Origin: Stomorhina lunata
Taxonomy: Eukaryota > Arthropoda > Insecta > Diptera > Rhiniidae
Direction: 5' to 3'
Assembly: GCA_933228675.1 (NCBI GenBank)
Contig: OW121741.1
Coordinates: 135,514,085 to 135,578,084 of the forward strand
Length of the DNA stretch: 64,000 nt
The notes under the pieces were generated by a model. The model ran no database searches and was not told the DNA's origin. It was given only the letters and a program-made list of their open reading frames with translations. Made by a program: the position numbers and the translations under genes. Positions 47,700-60,511 of this stretch are shown one piece after another; the stretch's first letter is position 1, and every line of letters begins with the position of its first letter.

Positions 47700-48838
47700 A
47701 ATTTGTGATATATTTCAGTCAAAGGTGTCTACATAAAGGTAGAGGAGACATTTTTGGCTTGTCGGCTTTACGCCTACCTGTCTATTGTTTTAGTCTTGCT
47801 GCATTAAATTTTATTGTGTGACCAGTATCTGTCAAAAATCCTTGTTCCTTTTAATGAAATTAAAATTTACAAAAAAAAAATCAAAAGTAAAAGATGTTTC
47901 TTCCAACTTATCCTAGGAATTAAAATGGAATTTATAATTTTTTTCTTGTTATTCTCTTTAATCTATTCCTCAAAATAACAATAGGAATTTTTAAATTGTA
48001 GTAACTCAATATTAACACCCCCAGATCCCTTTTTTTTTTTTTTTTTTTTGGAATAAACATAGACATAGAAATGTATATGTACTAGAGTGTCCCAGAAACC
48101 TCAAAATTAAAAGCTAAATTTCTACCAATAGATTTTAATTTCAAGAAAAGCTTATATAAAATTGTAAAACAAAACTAAAAAATTGTCCATACGAGCATGG
48201 GATACTCTATTGAATGTATATATAAAAGTTCCTTAACTAATACTCAGCCATTAATTTGAAGTTTAGACAAAAATTTCAAAATAAAACACAAAAATAATGA
48301 CAACATTTATTTAAATTATAAATAAAAAGAATGTTTTAGTTAAATAAATCCTTTAGGCTTAAAAAAGGGCTCAAAAAACATTTAACAAAAAAAATTTCTG
48401 AAATAACTTTTAATTTCTTTTGCTCTTTTACATAAAATTTTTCAGGGGAAAATAAAAAACTATAAAAAATAAAAGCTTAAAGAACTTAGTCATGTAGAAA
48501 GTAATTTTTAAAATTATTTATTTTGTGAAAAATTATTGAATTTTAAATTTGACACAAAAAAAGGCAAGGAGCAAAAACAATCAAAAGAAAAAAAGAAGAC
48601 GAAAAATGCTTATTAATGCCCAAATAAACATGAACTTTTTATAAAAGTTTATTGAGTCGATTTGTGCTTAAATAAATGAATGTTTATGTCTCATTTAAAA
48701 TAATCCTTTTATGTCGGGGATTATATTGTAGTGAAATTTTTGAATAATTTACAAACTTATCTGCTTTTTGTGAATATTAGATCTATTAGATACACTAAAA
48801 AAATTACATTACAATAGAAATATTTAAAAAATAGAAAA
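47700..48838. other. Gene-free AT-rich DNA
   Basis: Non-repetitive, with a run of about 23 T near 48027-48049. No exon with the expected signal peptide and phase-1 donor was recognised on the minus strand, although the missing Dpr 5' exon could in principle lie in this direction. Confidence 0.4.
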
Positions 48839-48839
48839 A

Positions 48840-49612
48840 AATCTTAATATATAAAAATTAATGCCACTTTCCGTTGCAATTTTATAACTCAATAACAGGA
48901 TCAACTATTCAATCCATTTGTTTAGGCTTTTGTTTTGGAATATATAGTAGATGATTGATGTGAAGATTGCCAAAAATCGGTCAAGTGGTTTTTGATTTAT
49001 CACATTTTTTGTAACAAATATAGTATTTTTTTAGAGTTTATAAAATCTATGGAAATTTTTTATATTATATAATACAGTTTCCATATATTGTATAAACTTT
49101 ATGCAGACAAGTAGAAAACTATGCATTTGATTATCTTATGATCTTTAGCAAAGTTTTTGCGCATTAGCCGACAAAGGTTTCTAAGTTGGTATGAACAATG
49201 TCCGACAGGTGGCGCTGCTGAAAATTACTCAAAATGAATTAAATCCTAAACTTTGCATTTAATCATGCTATAATCTTTAATAAAGTTTTTGCGCAAAAGT
49301 CGACAGAGGCTTCTAAGTTGGTTCGATTAATTTTCGATATATGGCGCCACTGAAAACTAAGCATATGCATTTGATTATGTAATGACCTAAAACAAAGTTG
49401 TTGTGCATGAGCCGAAGAAGGTTTCTAAGTTGTTGGGATTAAATTTTGACAGATGGCGCCACTGGAGATTAATCAAAATGAATTGTAACGTAAACTATGC
49501 ATTTAATACAATAAAATATTTCAAAATTAAATGAATATTTGTTTAATGTCTTTCCTCCAAATTTATTTTAGTTGGTGGCGTAGCAACAACCGAAATTTAC
49601 AGCTGATTTTTC
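48840..49612 (+). mobile_element. Helitron-like element with ~130-bp monomers
   Basis: Starts AATATATAAAAATTAATGCC then ACTTTCCGTTGCAATTTTAT, carries CAAAAATCGGTCAAGTGG, three diverged ~130-bp monomers (GACAGGTGGCGCTG, TATATGGCGCCACTG, GACAGATGGCGCCACTGG), and ends TTTAGTTGGTGGCGTAGCAA then CAACCGAAATTTACAGCTG. It has the same architecture and orientation as 25389-26830. Non-coding. Confidence 0.6.
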
Positions 49613-49624
49613 ATAATAAAAACT

Positions 49625-52600
49625 TTGAGAAACAGTTATTTATAAAAAAATTTTAACCAAAAATTATTTATGTAAAAAATATTGACAAAAAAGTTTTCAT
49701 CTACAAAATTTTGACCAATTATTTTTAATAGATAAAAATTTGAACAAAAACTAATAATATAAGAAAAAAAAATTGATTTAAAATCTTTCATAGCAAAAAT
49801 TTTTACCGAAAGATTTTCGTAAAAAAATTTGTACAAAATTTTTTATAGAACAAATTTTAACTAAAATTTTTTATATATAAAATTTAGAGCAAAAAAAGAA
49901 AAAAAAATAAATAAAGACTTTTTGAAAAGATTTTGAACACAAATTTTTCATAGAAAAAATTTGAACCAAATTTTTTTTATAAAAAAAATGTATACCAAAT
50001 GTTTTTCATAACAAAAACATAGACCGAAAATTTTTCATATAAAAAGTTTGAACTGAAAGTTTTTAAAAAAAAAAAATTTTGACCAAAAATTATTCATAAA
50101 AAAATTTAGACCAAAAATTTTTTATATAAAAAATTGAAACCAAAAAATTTTCATATAAAAAATTTTGACCGAAAATTTTTCATACAAAAAATTTGAACCG
50201 AAAATAATTCGTTTAAAAAATTAAGTTCTAAAATTTTTCATATAAAAATTTTGGACCGAAAACATTTATAAAAATTTTGAGCGAAATTTTCTCATATAAA
50301 CATTTATTTCCATATAAAGTATTTAGACAGAAAATTTTGCAGATAAAAAATTTGGACCGAAAATTTTTCATTTAAAAAATTTAGATTAAAATTTCTTATA
50401 TTGTATTTTATAAAAAAATTTTTACCAAAACTTTTTCATATAAAAAATTTAGACCGAAAATTTTTCATATAAAAAATTTTGGCCGAAGATTTTTCATATA
50501 AATAATTTAGACCTAAAATTTTTCATATTAAAATTTTAGACCAAAAATTTTTCATATAAAAATTTTAGATCGAAAATTTTTCATATAAAAAATTTACATA
50601 GAAAATTTTTCATATAAAATTTTAGACCGAAAATTTTTCATATAAAAAATTTATATGGAAAATTTTTAATATAAAAAATTTATATAGAAAATTTTTTATA
50701 TAAAAAATTTAGACCAAAAATTTTTCATATAAAATTTAAGACCGAAAAATTTTCATATAAAAAATTTAGACCGAAAATTTTTCATATAAAAAATTTAGAC
50801 TGAAAATTTTTCATATACAAAATTTAGACCGAAAATTTTTCATATAAAAAACAAGTAAGAAAGCGCTATAGTCGGTCAAGCCGACCATACGATACCCTTC
50901 ACCACCAAGGTCAAAGGTGTTATTTTTCCTGTATAAAGACAAATATTTGCTAAATTTTGCCATCATACAAACATTTTCTCAAAACGTATATATTCAACCT
51001 GTTTCCGTCATTTGGACTTATATGAGAGCTACGGTCAAATGTGGACCGATTATCTCGAAATTTGGCAAATTGATTACAGTTGTTACAAAAATTATGTATG
51101 CAAAAAAAAAACTCAAAATTTTCATTATCTTTAGATTTACGAGCGTTTTAGTGATTTTTTGTCTCATTTAGTGCGTTTTTGAAGAAGAGTTTGTATGGGA
51201 GCTATGGTCAAATGTGGACCGATTTCAACGAGATTTAGTACAGTGATTTAAGTTTACATAAGCAGTATCTGTTTTAAATTTCATGAAAAAATATTGATAT
51301 TTGTGGCCAATATAGCAATTCCGGGAAGTGGGACCTATGGGAGGTACCATAAATAATAGACCGATTTTGACCAATTTCAATAGCCATGGTCCCATTACCA
51401 AAAAAATTATCTGTGCCAAATTTCATCAAATTATCTTTAGAATTGCGACCTGTAGTTTGATTACAAGGTTTACATGGGGGTCCAGCCGTCCAGCCAGCCA
51501 GACGGACGGACGGACGGACATCGCTAAATCGACTCAGAAAGTTATTCTAAGTCTATTGGTATACTAAGAGATGGGTCTAAGACAAATATTTCTATGCGTT
51601 ACAAACATCAGCACAAACTTATAATACCCTTTCCACCTATGGTGGTGAAGGGTATAATTAAGACCGAAAATTTTTCATATAAAATATTTAGACCGAAGAT
51701 TTTTCATACAAATAATTTAGACCTAAAATTTTTCATATAAAAAATTTAGACCGAAAATTTTTTACATAAAAATTTAAGACCTAAAATTTTTGATATAAAA
51801 ATTTTAGACCTAAAATTTTTCATATAAAAATTTTAGACCTAAAATTTTTCATATAAAAATTTTAGACCGAAAATTTTTTACACACAAATTTGAGACCCAA
51901 AATTTTTCATATAAAAAATTTAGACCGAAAATTTTTCATATAACAAATTTAGTTCGAAAATTTTTCATATAAATAATTTAGATCAAAAATTTTTCATATA
52001 AAAATTTATATCGAAAATTTTTTATATAAAATTTTAGACCTAAATTTTTTCATATAAAAATTTTAGACCGAAAATTTTTAAAATAAAATTTTAAACCGAA
52101 AATTTTTCATCTAAAAAATTTATATCAAATATTTTGTATATAAAAAATTTTGAACGAAAATTTTTCATATTAAATTTTGACCGAAAATTTTTCATATTAA
52201 ATTTTGAACCTAAAATTTTTCATATAAAAATTTTAGGCCGAAAATTTTTCATATAAAAAATTTATATCAAAAATTTTTTATATAAATAAAAAATCTTTTA
52301 TATAAAAAATTTAGACCGAAAAGTTTTCATATAAAAAATTTTAGATAGAAAATTTTTCATATAAAAAAGTTTGACCGAAAATTTTTCATATAAAAAACTT
52401 AGACCGAAAATTGTTCATATAAAAAATATGGACCGAAAATTTTTTCATATAAAAAATTTAAATCGAAAAATTTCGTACAAAAAATTTTGACCAAAAACTT
52501 TTCAAAGAATAAATTTATACCGAAAATTTTTCATAAAGAAACTGTTTTTTCACAGCAAAAATTTTTAGCAATAAAAAATGTTTACCAAAAATTTTCAAGA

Positions 52601-53110
52601 AAAAATATTGACCGACATTTTTTTTATATAATAAAATTTTTAATTTAATATTTTTTATAAAAAAAATTTTAGCCAAAAATATTTATATAAAAATATTTTT
52701 CCGAAATTATTTCATAAAAAAAATTTAATTGAAAATTTTTTAGATTAAAAATTTTAATAAAAAATTTTTTATATAAAATATTTTGACCAAAAATTTTTCA
52801 TAGAAAAAATTTTTACCAAAATTTTTGGTTCGAATAAATTTTTCATTAAAAAAAATTACAACAAAATTTGTATTAAAAATTTTTAAAATAAAAACTTTTG
52901 ACCAAAAATCTTTCATAGAAAAAATGTTGACCGAAATCTTGTCTTACAAAAATATTAACCAAAAATTGTTCGTATGAAAAGTTTTCCATATAAAATATGA
53001 CAAAAAATATTTCTTATATTTTAACTAAAAAAATTTCACATACATAAAAAATTTTGTTCAAAAATTCTTAGAATTAAAAATTTTGACCAAAAATCTTTCA
53101 TATTAAAATA
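49625..53110. repeat. ~29-bp tandem array (CATATAAAAAA, TTTAGACCG linker), split by an insertion
   Basis: The monomer is A4-T5-CATAT-A6-TTT-AGACCG, about 29 bp, with many variants, covering 49625-50851 and 51659-53110. The core is CATAT instead of CTATAG, so the palindrome is lost. The two parts join naturally if the 0.8-kb element between them is removed. Confidence 0.85.
50852..51658 (+). mobile_element. 0.8-kb dispersed non-coding element, copy 1
   Basis: Runs from CAAGTAAGAAAGCGCTATAG with GTCGGTCAAGCCGACCATA to TGGTGGTGAAGGGTATAAT. Near the left end, ATACCCTTCACCACC is the reverse complement of GGTGGTGAAGGGTAT at the right end. A GACGGACGGACGGACGGACA run lies near 51500. A second copy in opposite orientation lies at 59718-60511, and short relics occur at 7605, 34960 and 62530. 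The open frames (80 codons or fewer) are shared by both copies on several strands and do not look like protein. Class not identified. Confidence 0.8.
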
Positions 53111-53998
53111 TAAAAAAAAACTGATTAAAATTGAACGCAACAATATCAACAAAAAATCTCAAAAACACAATCTTTATTAGATTTACATAAATGGCTAACA
53201 CGTTTTCTCATTGTTTGGCCATTAAATATTTATTAGCCCATTTTCCAAGATAAGTATTAAATAAATAAACAATCAATAAATTCATAAGACTTTGAGTTTT
53301 ATATCCAAAAAAAGGACCTTTCGACCAATGAATCAATCAATAACTCATGCCCCCACCCCTGATCATGTATGTGTGAATCCCTTTTATTACTTTTCTAATA
53401 CAAAACTTATTTTTATGTATTTGTGAGTCATTTACAGAAAAAGGATTTTTTTGAGATTTCTTTTGTTGACTGTGACATTTTTGACAAATTTTATGCTTTA
53501 ACAAATATTTTTTTTTAGTAAGTCAAGGCTGTTGTTGGTTGATTAAGTAAACTTTGGTTTATATACTTTTTCTGTTAAACTGTTAAAATATATTAAATAA
53601 AACTTTTTTTTTCATTCTTATCCTTATTTTATACTTTACTCTTTATTTTATTAGACTTTTTTCTTTTCTTATTTTGATTTTTTTACACAAGTCTTCTTGT
53701 GTTTTTTGTTTTCTTATTCAAAAATCTTATAACTATGGAAACTTCATCCAATTTATCAAATTCATGGCAACATGTTAACTCATACTCTGATATATATACT
53801 TCCACACCTTCATCCATCCATTATTATTCATAAATATGATGACAGACAGACGACTACAATAAAGAAAAAAAAACTTTTTGACATGCGTTTGAATTGGTGT
53901 TAATATATTAAATAATTCCACTGAAAGTGAGTTCTAAGAAATTTAGTACATTTAAGATTTTTAAGATTCTTAAATTAACAAGTTAACTCAAGAAAAAT
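53111..53998. other. Gene-free AT-rich DNA
   Basis: Non-repetitive DNA between two satellite fields. I see no exon or RNA gene. Confidence 0.4.
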
Positions 53999-56900
53999 TA
54001 CCACAAAAATGTTGCCCAGATGTTGCGGAGCAGTTGTCTGCAAAAATGTTGTCGAAATTTTGATCACAATTTTTCCCGGAAGATGTTGACAAATTTCTTT
54101 AGAAAATGTTGCCTAGATTTTAAATATAAGTAATGTTGAATAAAAGATATTGATAAATTTGTAAAGAAAATGTTGCCAAAATCTTATAAATTTTCTACTT
54201 AAAATGTTGCAGAGATTTTTAATACAATTTTGCCCAGAAGATGTTGAAAATATTTATATAAAAGTGCTGACTAGATCTTACCAGTTTTCTACATAAAATG
54301 TTGCAGAGTTTTGAACCACAATTTTACCTAAAAGATGTTGACAAGTTTGCAAAATTTTTAAAAATTTTCTACTGAAAATGTTGCCGAGATTTTGAATAAA
54401 ATTTTTCCCAGAAGATTTTTGCAAATTTTTTAAAGAAAATCTTACCTACCCTTACAAATTTTCTACAGAAAATATTGCCGAAATTTTTAAAACAAATTTT
54501 CCCAGAAGATTTTGACAACTTTTAAATGAAAATTTTGTCTGGATCTTAAACATTTTTCACAGAAAATGTAATCAAAATGTTTATTAAGAAAATATTGCTA
54601 GATCTTAATAGATATTTTCTAGAACATTTTCCGTAAAAAAATTTATGCAAAATGTTGCTAAGATTTTTCAACAAAATTTTTGCCCAGAATATTTTGAAAA
54701 ATTTCGTAAAAAAATTTTGAAAACAATTTAGCTTAGAAGATGTTGACAAAAAATTTAAACTGCATTAATAGAAAATGTTGCTAACCTTATAAGCAACATT
54801 CTAGATTTTGTGCAACATTTTGTAGAAGTTTTATTAAAATAAAATATAAAATATTTCTCTATATTAAATTCAAAATAAATGTTGCTGAACTTATGAGAAA
54901 CTTTCTATTTGGTTCTCTGCAACATTTTCAGATTTTTGAAAACTTTTCACAAAAAATGAAAACTGCATTTTCAGAAAATGTTGCTAAGCTTATAAGCATC
55001 TTTTAAGATTCTGTGCAACATTTTATAGAAATTTTAAAAAATTTTCAAATGAAAATATTGCTCTTAAATTAATTCACAATAAATGTTGCTGAGCTCATAA
55101 GAAACTTTCTATAGAATCTAATATCTTGTTGTCAGCAACATTTTTTGATTCTAAAAATTTTTTTTCCTTAAATTTAAACTGCATTCTTAAAAAATGTTGC
55201 TAAGCTTATAAGCAATATTATAGAATTTGTGCGAAAATATTGCCATTACTCAAATTTTCAATAAATGTTGCTAAACTTATGAGAAAATTTCTATTAAATC
55301 TATGATTTTTTTTTTTCAGCAACATTTTCTAATTCTTAAAAACTTTTCACAAATAATTTAAACTGCTTTCACAAAAAACGATGCTAAGCTTATAAGCATC
55401 TTTTAAGATTCTGTGCAACATTTTATAGAAATTTTAAAAAATTTTCAAATGAAAATATTGTTCTTTAATTAATTCACAATAAATGTTGCTTAGCTTTTAA
55501 AAAACTTTCTATAGAATATAACATTTTGTTGTCAGCAACATTTTCTGATTTAAAATTTTTTTTCCCCAAAAATATAAACTGCATTCATAGCAAATGTTGC
55601 CAAGCTTATAAGCAACATTCTAGAATCTGCGCAATATCTTATAGGCTTTTTAGTCAAATTTTCAAAATAAAATATTGCTCTGAGTCAAATTTACAGAAAA
55701 TGTAACAGAACTTATAAGAAACTTTTTATTAAATTTAGCATTTTGTTCTCAGCAACATTTTCTAATTCTAAAAACTTCTCTCCAAAAATTTAAACTGCAT
55801 TCATGAAAATGTTGATAAGCTTATAAGCAACATTCTAGATTCTGTGCAACATTTTTTAGAAATTTTAATGAATTTTCTTAAGAAAATAGTGACTTGACTT
55901 GAATTTACAATTAATGTTGCTAAGTTTAAGAGAAGGTTTTTTTAAATTCTAACATTTCATTGTCAGCAATATTTTCTGGTTTTAAAAAATTGTTTCCAAA
56001 AAACTTAAACTGCGTTCATAGCAAATGTTGCTAAGCTTATGAGCAACATTCTAGATTCTGTGCAGCATTTTATAGACATTTTAGTCAAATTTTCAAAATA
56101 AAAAAATGCCCTGAGTCAAATTTACAATAAATGTTGCTGAACTTATAAAATTTAACATTTTGTTCTCAGCAACATTTTCTGATTCTAAAAAACTTTTTTG
56201 TCAAAAATTTAAACTGCATTCATAAAAAATGTTGCTAAGCTTATAGACAACATTCTACATTCTGTGCAACATTCTAGATTCTGTACAGCATTTTTTAGAA
56301 ATTTTAGCAAATTTCAAAAGAAAATATTGCCTTGATTGAATTTAAAATAAATATTCCTAAGCTTATGAGAAACTTTCTATAAATTCTGAATTTTGTTCTC
56401 AGCAACATTTTCTGATTCTAAAAATTTTTTTTACCAAAAAATTAAACTGCATTAAAAAAATGTTGCTAAGCTTATAAGCAACATTCTAGATTTGGTGCAA
56501 CAAAAATTTAACATTTTTTCTCAGCAAAATTTTCTTCTTCTTAAAGACTTTTCTCCAAAAATTTAAAACAAAATTTTAGATTCTGTGCAACATTTTTGAA
56601 AAATTTTAGCAAATTTTCAAAAAAAAAGATATCGCCTTGAATGAATTTACAATAAATGTTCCTAAGCTTAGGAAAAACTTTCTATCAATTATAAAATTTT
56701 GTTCTCAGCAACATTTTTTGATTATAAATTAGAATTATTGCTAAGCTTATATATAAGCAACATCATGGAACATTTGTATCATTTTATAGGAGTTTTAATA
56801 AAATTTTAAAATAGAATATTTCGTTTAATTGAATTTAAAATAAATGCTAGCTAAACTTATGAGAAAAAAATAAGCTTATAAGCCACATTCTAGATTTTGT

Positions 56901-57515
56901 GCAACATTTTATAGAAATTTTCATAAATATAAAAAAAATGTTTCCCTAAATTAAATTTACAATAATAAAAACTTTATATTTACCTAAATATCTTGTTCTC
57001 AGCAACATTTTCTGCTACTAAAAAAAACTTTTTACAAATAATTTAATGTTGTTAAGCTTATAAGCAACATTTTAGATGTTGTGCAACATTTTAGATGTTG
57101 TGCAACATTTCAGATGTTGTGCAACATTTCAGATGTTGTGCAACATTTCAGATGTTGTGCAACATTTTATAGATATTTTAATAAATATCCAAAAGAAACT
57201 ATTGCTTTGAATTAAATTCGCTATAAATGTTGCAAATCTTAGGTGAAACTTCTTATAAAATCTTTTTATTAACATTTTCTGATAAAGAAAAAAACTGTTC
57301 ACAAAAAATTTGAAAATGTTGCTGAGCTCATAAGCAGCATTCTAGATTCTGTGCAACATTTTGTAGTAATTAATAGTAATTTCAATACATTTAAAAAAAA
57401 AAATATTGTCCTAATTGAGGTCACAATAAATGTTGCTTAGCTTCTGAAAAACTTTCTAATAAGTCTTGCATTTTTTTCTTAGCAACATTTTCACTTATCA
57501 CTTTTCTACCTCTTT
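53999..57515. repeat. ~215-bp diverged repeat rich in TGTTGC/GCAACA
   Basis: The order of blocks is TTTAAACTGCATTCATA, AATGTTGCTAAGCTTATAAG, CAACATTCTAGATTCTGTG, CAACATTTTATAGAAATTTT, a further TGTTGC(T)GA/AACTTATGAGA, then TTCTCAGCAACATTTTCTGA. The marker AAACTGCATT recurs at steps of about 205-230 bp (near 55577, 55792, 56007, 56212, 56444). About 15 copies are present, well diverged, with the first ones (54000-54700) the most degenerate. Each has an inverted GTTGCT..AGCAAC pair able to form a small stem. Confidence 0.8.
57062..57165 (+). repeat. 19-bp tandem repeat, five copies
   Basis: ACATTTCAGATGTTGTGCA repeats five times with one T/C difference between the first two and the later copies. 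It is a recent local expansion inside a ~215-bp monomer. Confidence 0.85.
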
Positions 57516-59717
57516 TACGAGTATATCTCTATTTTAAAAATTATTTACTCTTCCCCAAATTACTTAGTTGATGTGGTTGTAAAACTTTTACTTTCTAATT
57601 CTCCTGACCTTTAATAGTTTATTTTTAACTTTATAATTTCGATTAAGTTAAAGATAAAAGTTTATCTTATATTTAACTTTTTAATATTCTTTACTTTGCG
57701 TTTAAAAGTTAAATGAAACTTTATCAGGAGAAAGAAAAAATCCCTAAAAAGTAATTGCTTTAGTTAAGGTTTTAGTTAAAGCATTAACTACACAAAAAAA
57801 TCCTTTTAAAACATTTATCACAAAAACACTAGTTTTTATAGCAAATCTTTAAGACCCACTTAAGAATGAGTTTGCTTTAATGGAGGAAACGGAAATTAGA
57901 GAAAACAAGATTAACCCTGTTAAGGTCTGTTTGCATCTTATACTTAAGGTACCTAAATATTTTTTTCCTTTTTGGTTTTTCTAATTTGTGTCACCTAAAT
58001 TTGTGGGCGAGCAATTTCTATCGGTCTATCTGTCTTGGTCGAATTATTTATTTCTGGGATAAACATTAAATTTATGTGAAAGATTGTGAAAAAATAATTA
58101 AGTTCTTTTTTTTTGGAGAATTTTTGTGTTTTAGACATTTCTTTTCGACAGCTGACAAGTACAACAGAAATCCTAATTTCCCTTTCTTGTTCAAGTGTAA
58201 GAGTACAGGGAAAATTTTGGCTTGTGTTAGTCTAATTAGGAAAATGTAAAAGTTTTAAATATTTTTTTCAAAATTCGTTGTGGTTTTCCAAGAAACCTTT
58301 AAACTTTTCTGCGTTTCTTCTTTAATGCTTTGAAAATGTGGTCAACGAAAATTGACTAATTTTTTCTTTTAACCTTAAAATGTATAATGTGTAAATGTTT
58401 TTTGAAATCACTTTTATTGGACATGATTTTTGCAACATTTAATTTGACACACTCTCACATTTTAATTTCAACATTAACATAAAAAAACATTAGGTTTTTT
58501 TCTTAAGAAAATGTTACTTAGACTACAGACGTCATTTAACACAAAATGAGTAAGGAAATTTAGATTTTAAGCCCTTGCTTTAGTTTTAAAGATATTTCCT
58601 TTTAAGTGATATTAAGCGAAAATGTTGCCATGGAATATTATTATATGGTCAATATTTTCTTCAATTTTCCCAGAAAATGTTGCCTGAATATTAACCAATG
58701 TTGTAGAGATAAAGTGCCTAACCTTAAGAAAACATTTAAAAGAAAATACTGTCTAGACTCTTAGCAATATTATTATGCTTAACCACAGACTCTTTAATAT
58801 AGAAATATTGCACTTCATACATTTTTTTCTGACAAAAGTGAAATTAAAGTGAATAAAGAACAATGTAAAAAAAGAACATAAACTCACAAACAAACATACA
58901 TTTCTCGAACACGTGTGTGTGCCTTAGCTTTCTCGCATTAGATAATCGTCTCTATTAGTTGTTTCTGAATTAGAGTAAAAACGGTATACTTTCTTTTTTA
59001 TATGACTTTTTAAATGAACCCTACGGTAAACCAATGTATGGAAGTGCAACATCTTTATATTTTAGAGTCTTTATCTAAACAGATTTTTAGAGATTTTTTT
59101 TATTCTAAGCAACATTTATACAACATGTTCCTGAAGTTATATAAATTTTCGAGAAACCTAAACCTAATTTGATAAATTTTCTTACACACAAATAGTAAAT
59201 TTACATATACATTTTATTGTTCATATTCCAGGTAAAATTTTTTGGAAAGAGTTGTCCATATACTCCGCAACATTTAACAGAAAATGTTACCTAGATTCTA
59301 AGCAACATTATCATACTAAATAGCTTTACACAAAAATGTAGTTTAGACCATGATCAAGTTTCTGTGGATTGTAATCAGGAGTAGGCAGCCAGTACCACCA
59401 GAAGCCGATGATTTTTTTAATTTTCGTCAATACCACGATCATTAATAAAACTCGTGAAAATGAGTATTAAAATCATTCAGTTGGAATTTGGATGTTAACA
59501 GAGTTTTTGGTGCCGCTTTATTAAAGAAAAGACCAATACAAAATAGGCAAGCAACAAATCAAAATCCAATTTCTAGCAACAAAATACATGGCTCCAGAGA
59601 ACTAAGAAATATAATATCGTATGTTGTTGCCACGACGCTATTTTTATTGTAAATATTGGGAATATTTTTCAAAACAGAAATAAATTCTAATATTAAACAA
59701 TTTTAGATTTTTATATT
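57516..59717. other. Gene-free AT-rich DNA with scattered TGTTGC-repeat pieces
   Basis: Mostly non-repetitive. Fragments like the 215-bp family appear near 58618-58700 and 59270-59310 (AAAATGTTGCCTGAATATTA; AGAAAATGTTACCTAGATTC). No exon, signal peptide or RNA gene was recognised on either strand. Confidence 0.4.
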
Positions 59718-60511
59718 TATACCCTTCACCACCATAGGTGGAAAGGGTATTATAAGTTTGTGCTGATGTTTGTAACGCATAGAAATATTTGTCTTAGACC
59801 CACCTTTTAGTATACCATTAGACTTAGAATCGATTTAGTCGATTTAGCGATGTCCGTCCGTCCGTCCGTCTGGCTGGCTGGACCCCCATGTAAACCTTGT
59901 AATCAAACTACAGGTCGCAATTCTAAAGATAATTTGATGAAATTTGGCACAGATAATTTTTTTGATAATGGGACCATGGCTATTGAAATTGGTCAAAATC
60001 GGTCCATTATTTATGGTACCTCCCATAGGTCCCACTTCCCGGAATTGCTATATTGGCCACGAATTTCAATATTTTTTCATGAAATTTAAAACAGATACTG
60101 CTTATGTAAACTTAAATCCCTGTACCAAATTTCGTTGAAATCGGTCCACATTTGACCATAGCTCCCATACAAACTCTTCTTCAAAAACGCACTAAATGAG
60201 ACAAAAAATCACTAAAACGCTCGTAAATCTAAAGATAATGAAAATTTTGAGTTTATTTTTTGCATACATAATTTTTGTAACTACTGTAATCAATTTGCCA
60301 AATTTCGAGATAATCAGTTCACATTTGACCCTAGCTCTCATATAAGTCCAAATGACGGAAACAGATTGAATATATACGTTTTGAGAAAATGTTTGTATGA
60401 TGGCAAAATTTAGCACATATTTGTCTTTATACAGGAAAAATAACACCTTTGACCTTAGTGGTGAAGGGTATCGTATGGTCGGCTTGACCGACTATAGCGC
60501 TTTCTTACTTG
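59718..60511 (-). mobile_element. 0.8-kb dispersed non-coding element, copy 2 (inverted)
   Basis: The reverse complement of the copy at 50852-51658, with similar ends (TTATACCCTTCACCACCA; CGACTATAGCGCTTTCTTAC then TTG). Most positions compared by eye agree, with scattered substitutions and small indels. Its (CCGT)n run lies near 59852-59870. The right end touches the 30-bp array at 60512. Confidence 0.8.

Noticed and set aside
51328..51567. Conserved short frame (MGPMGGTINN..) also found at 59844-60035
   Set aside because: Conserved only because both lie in copies of the same 0.8-kb element. Several overlapping frames on both strands are equally conserved, and the longest is under 90 codons.
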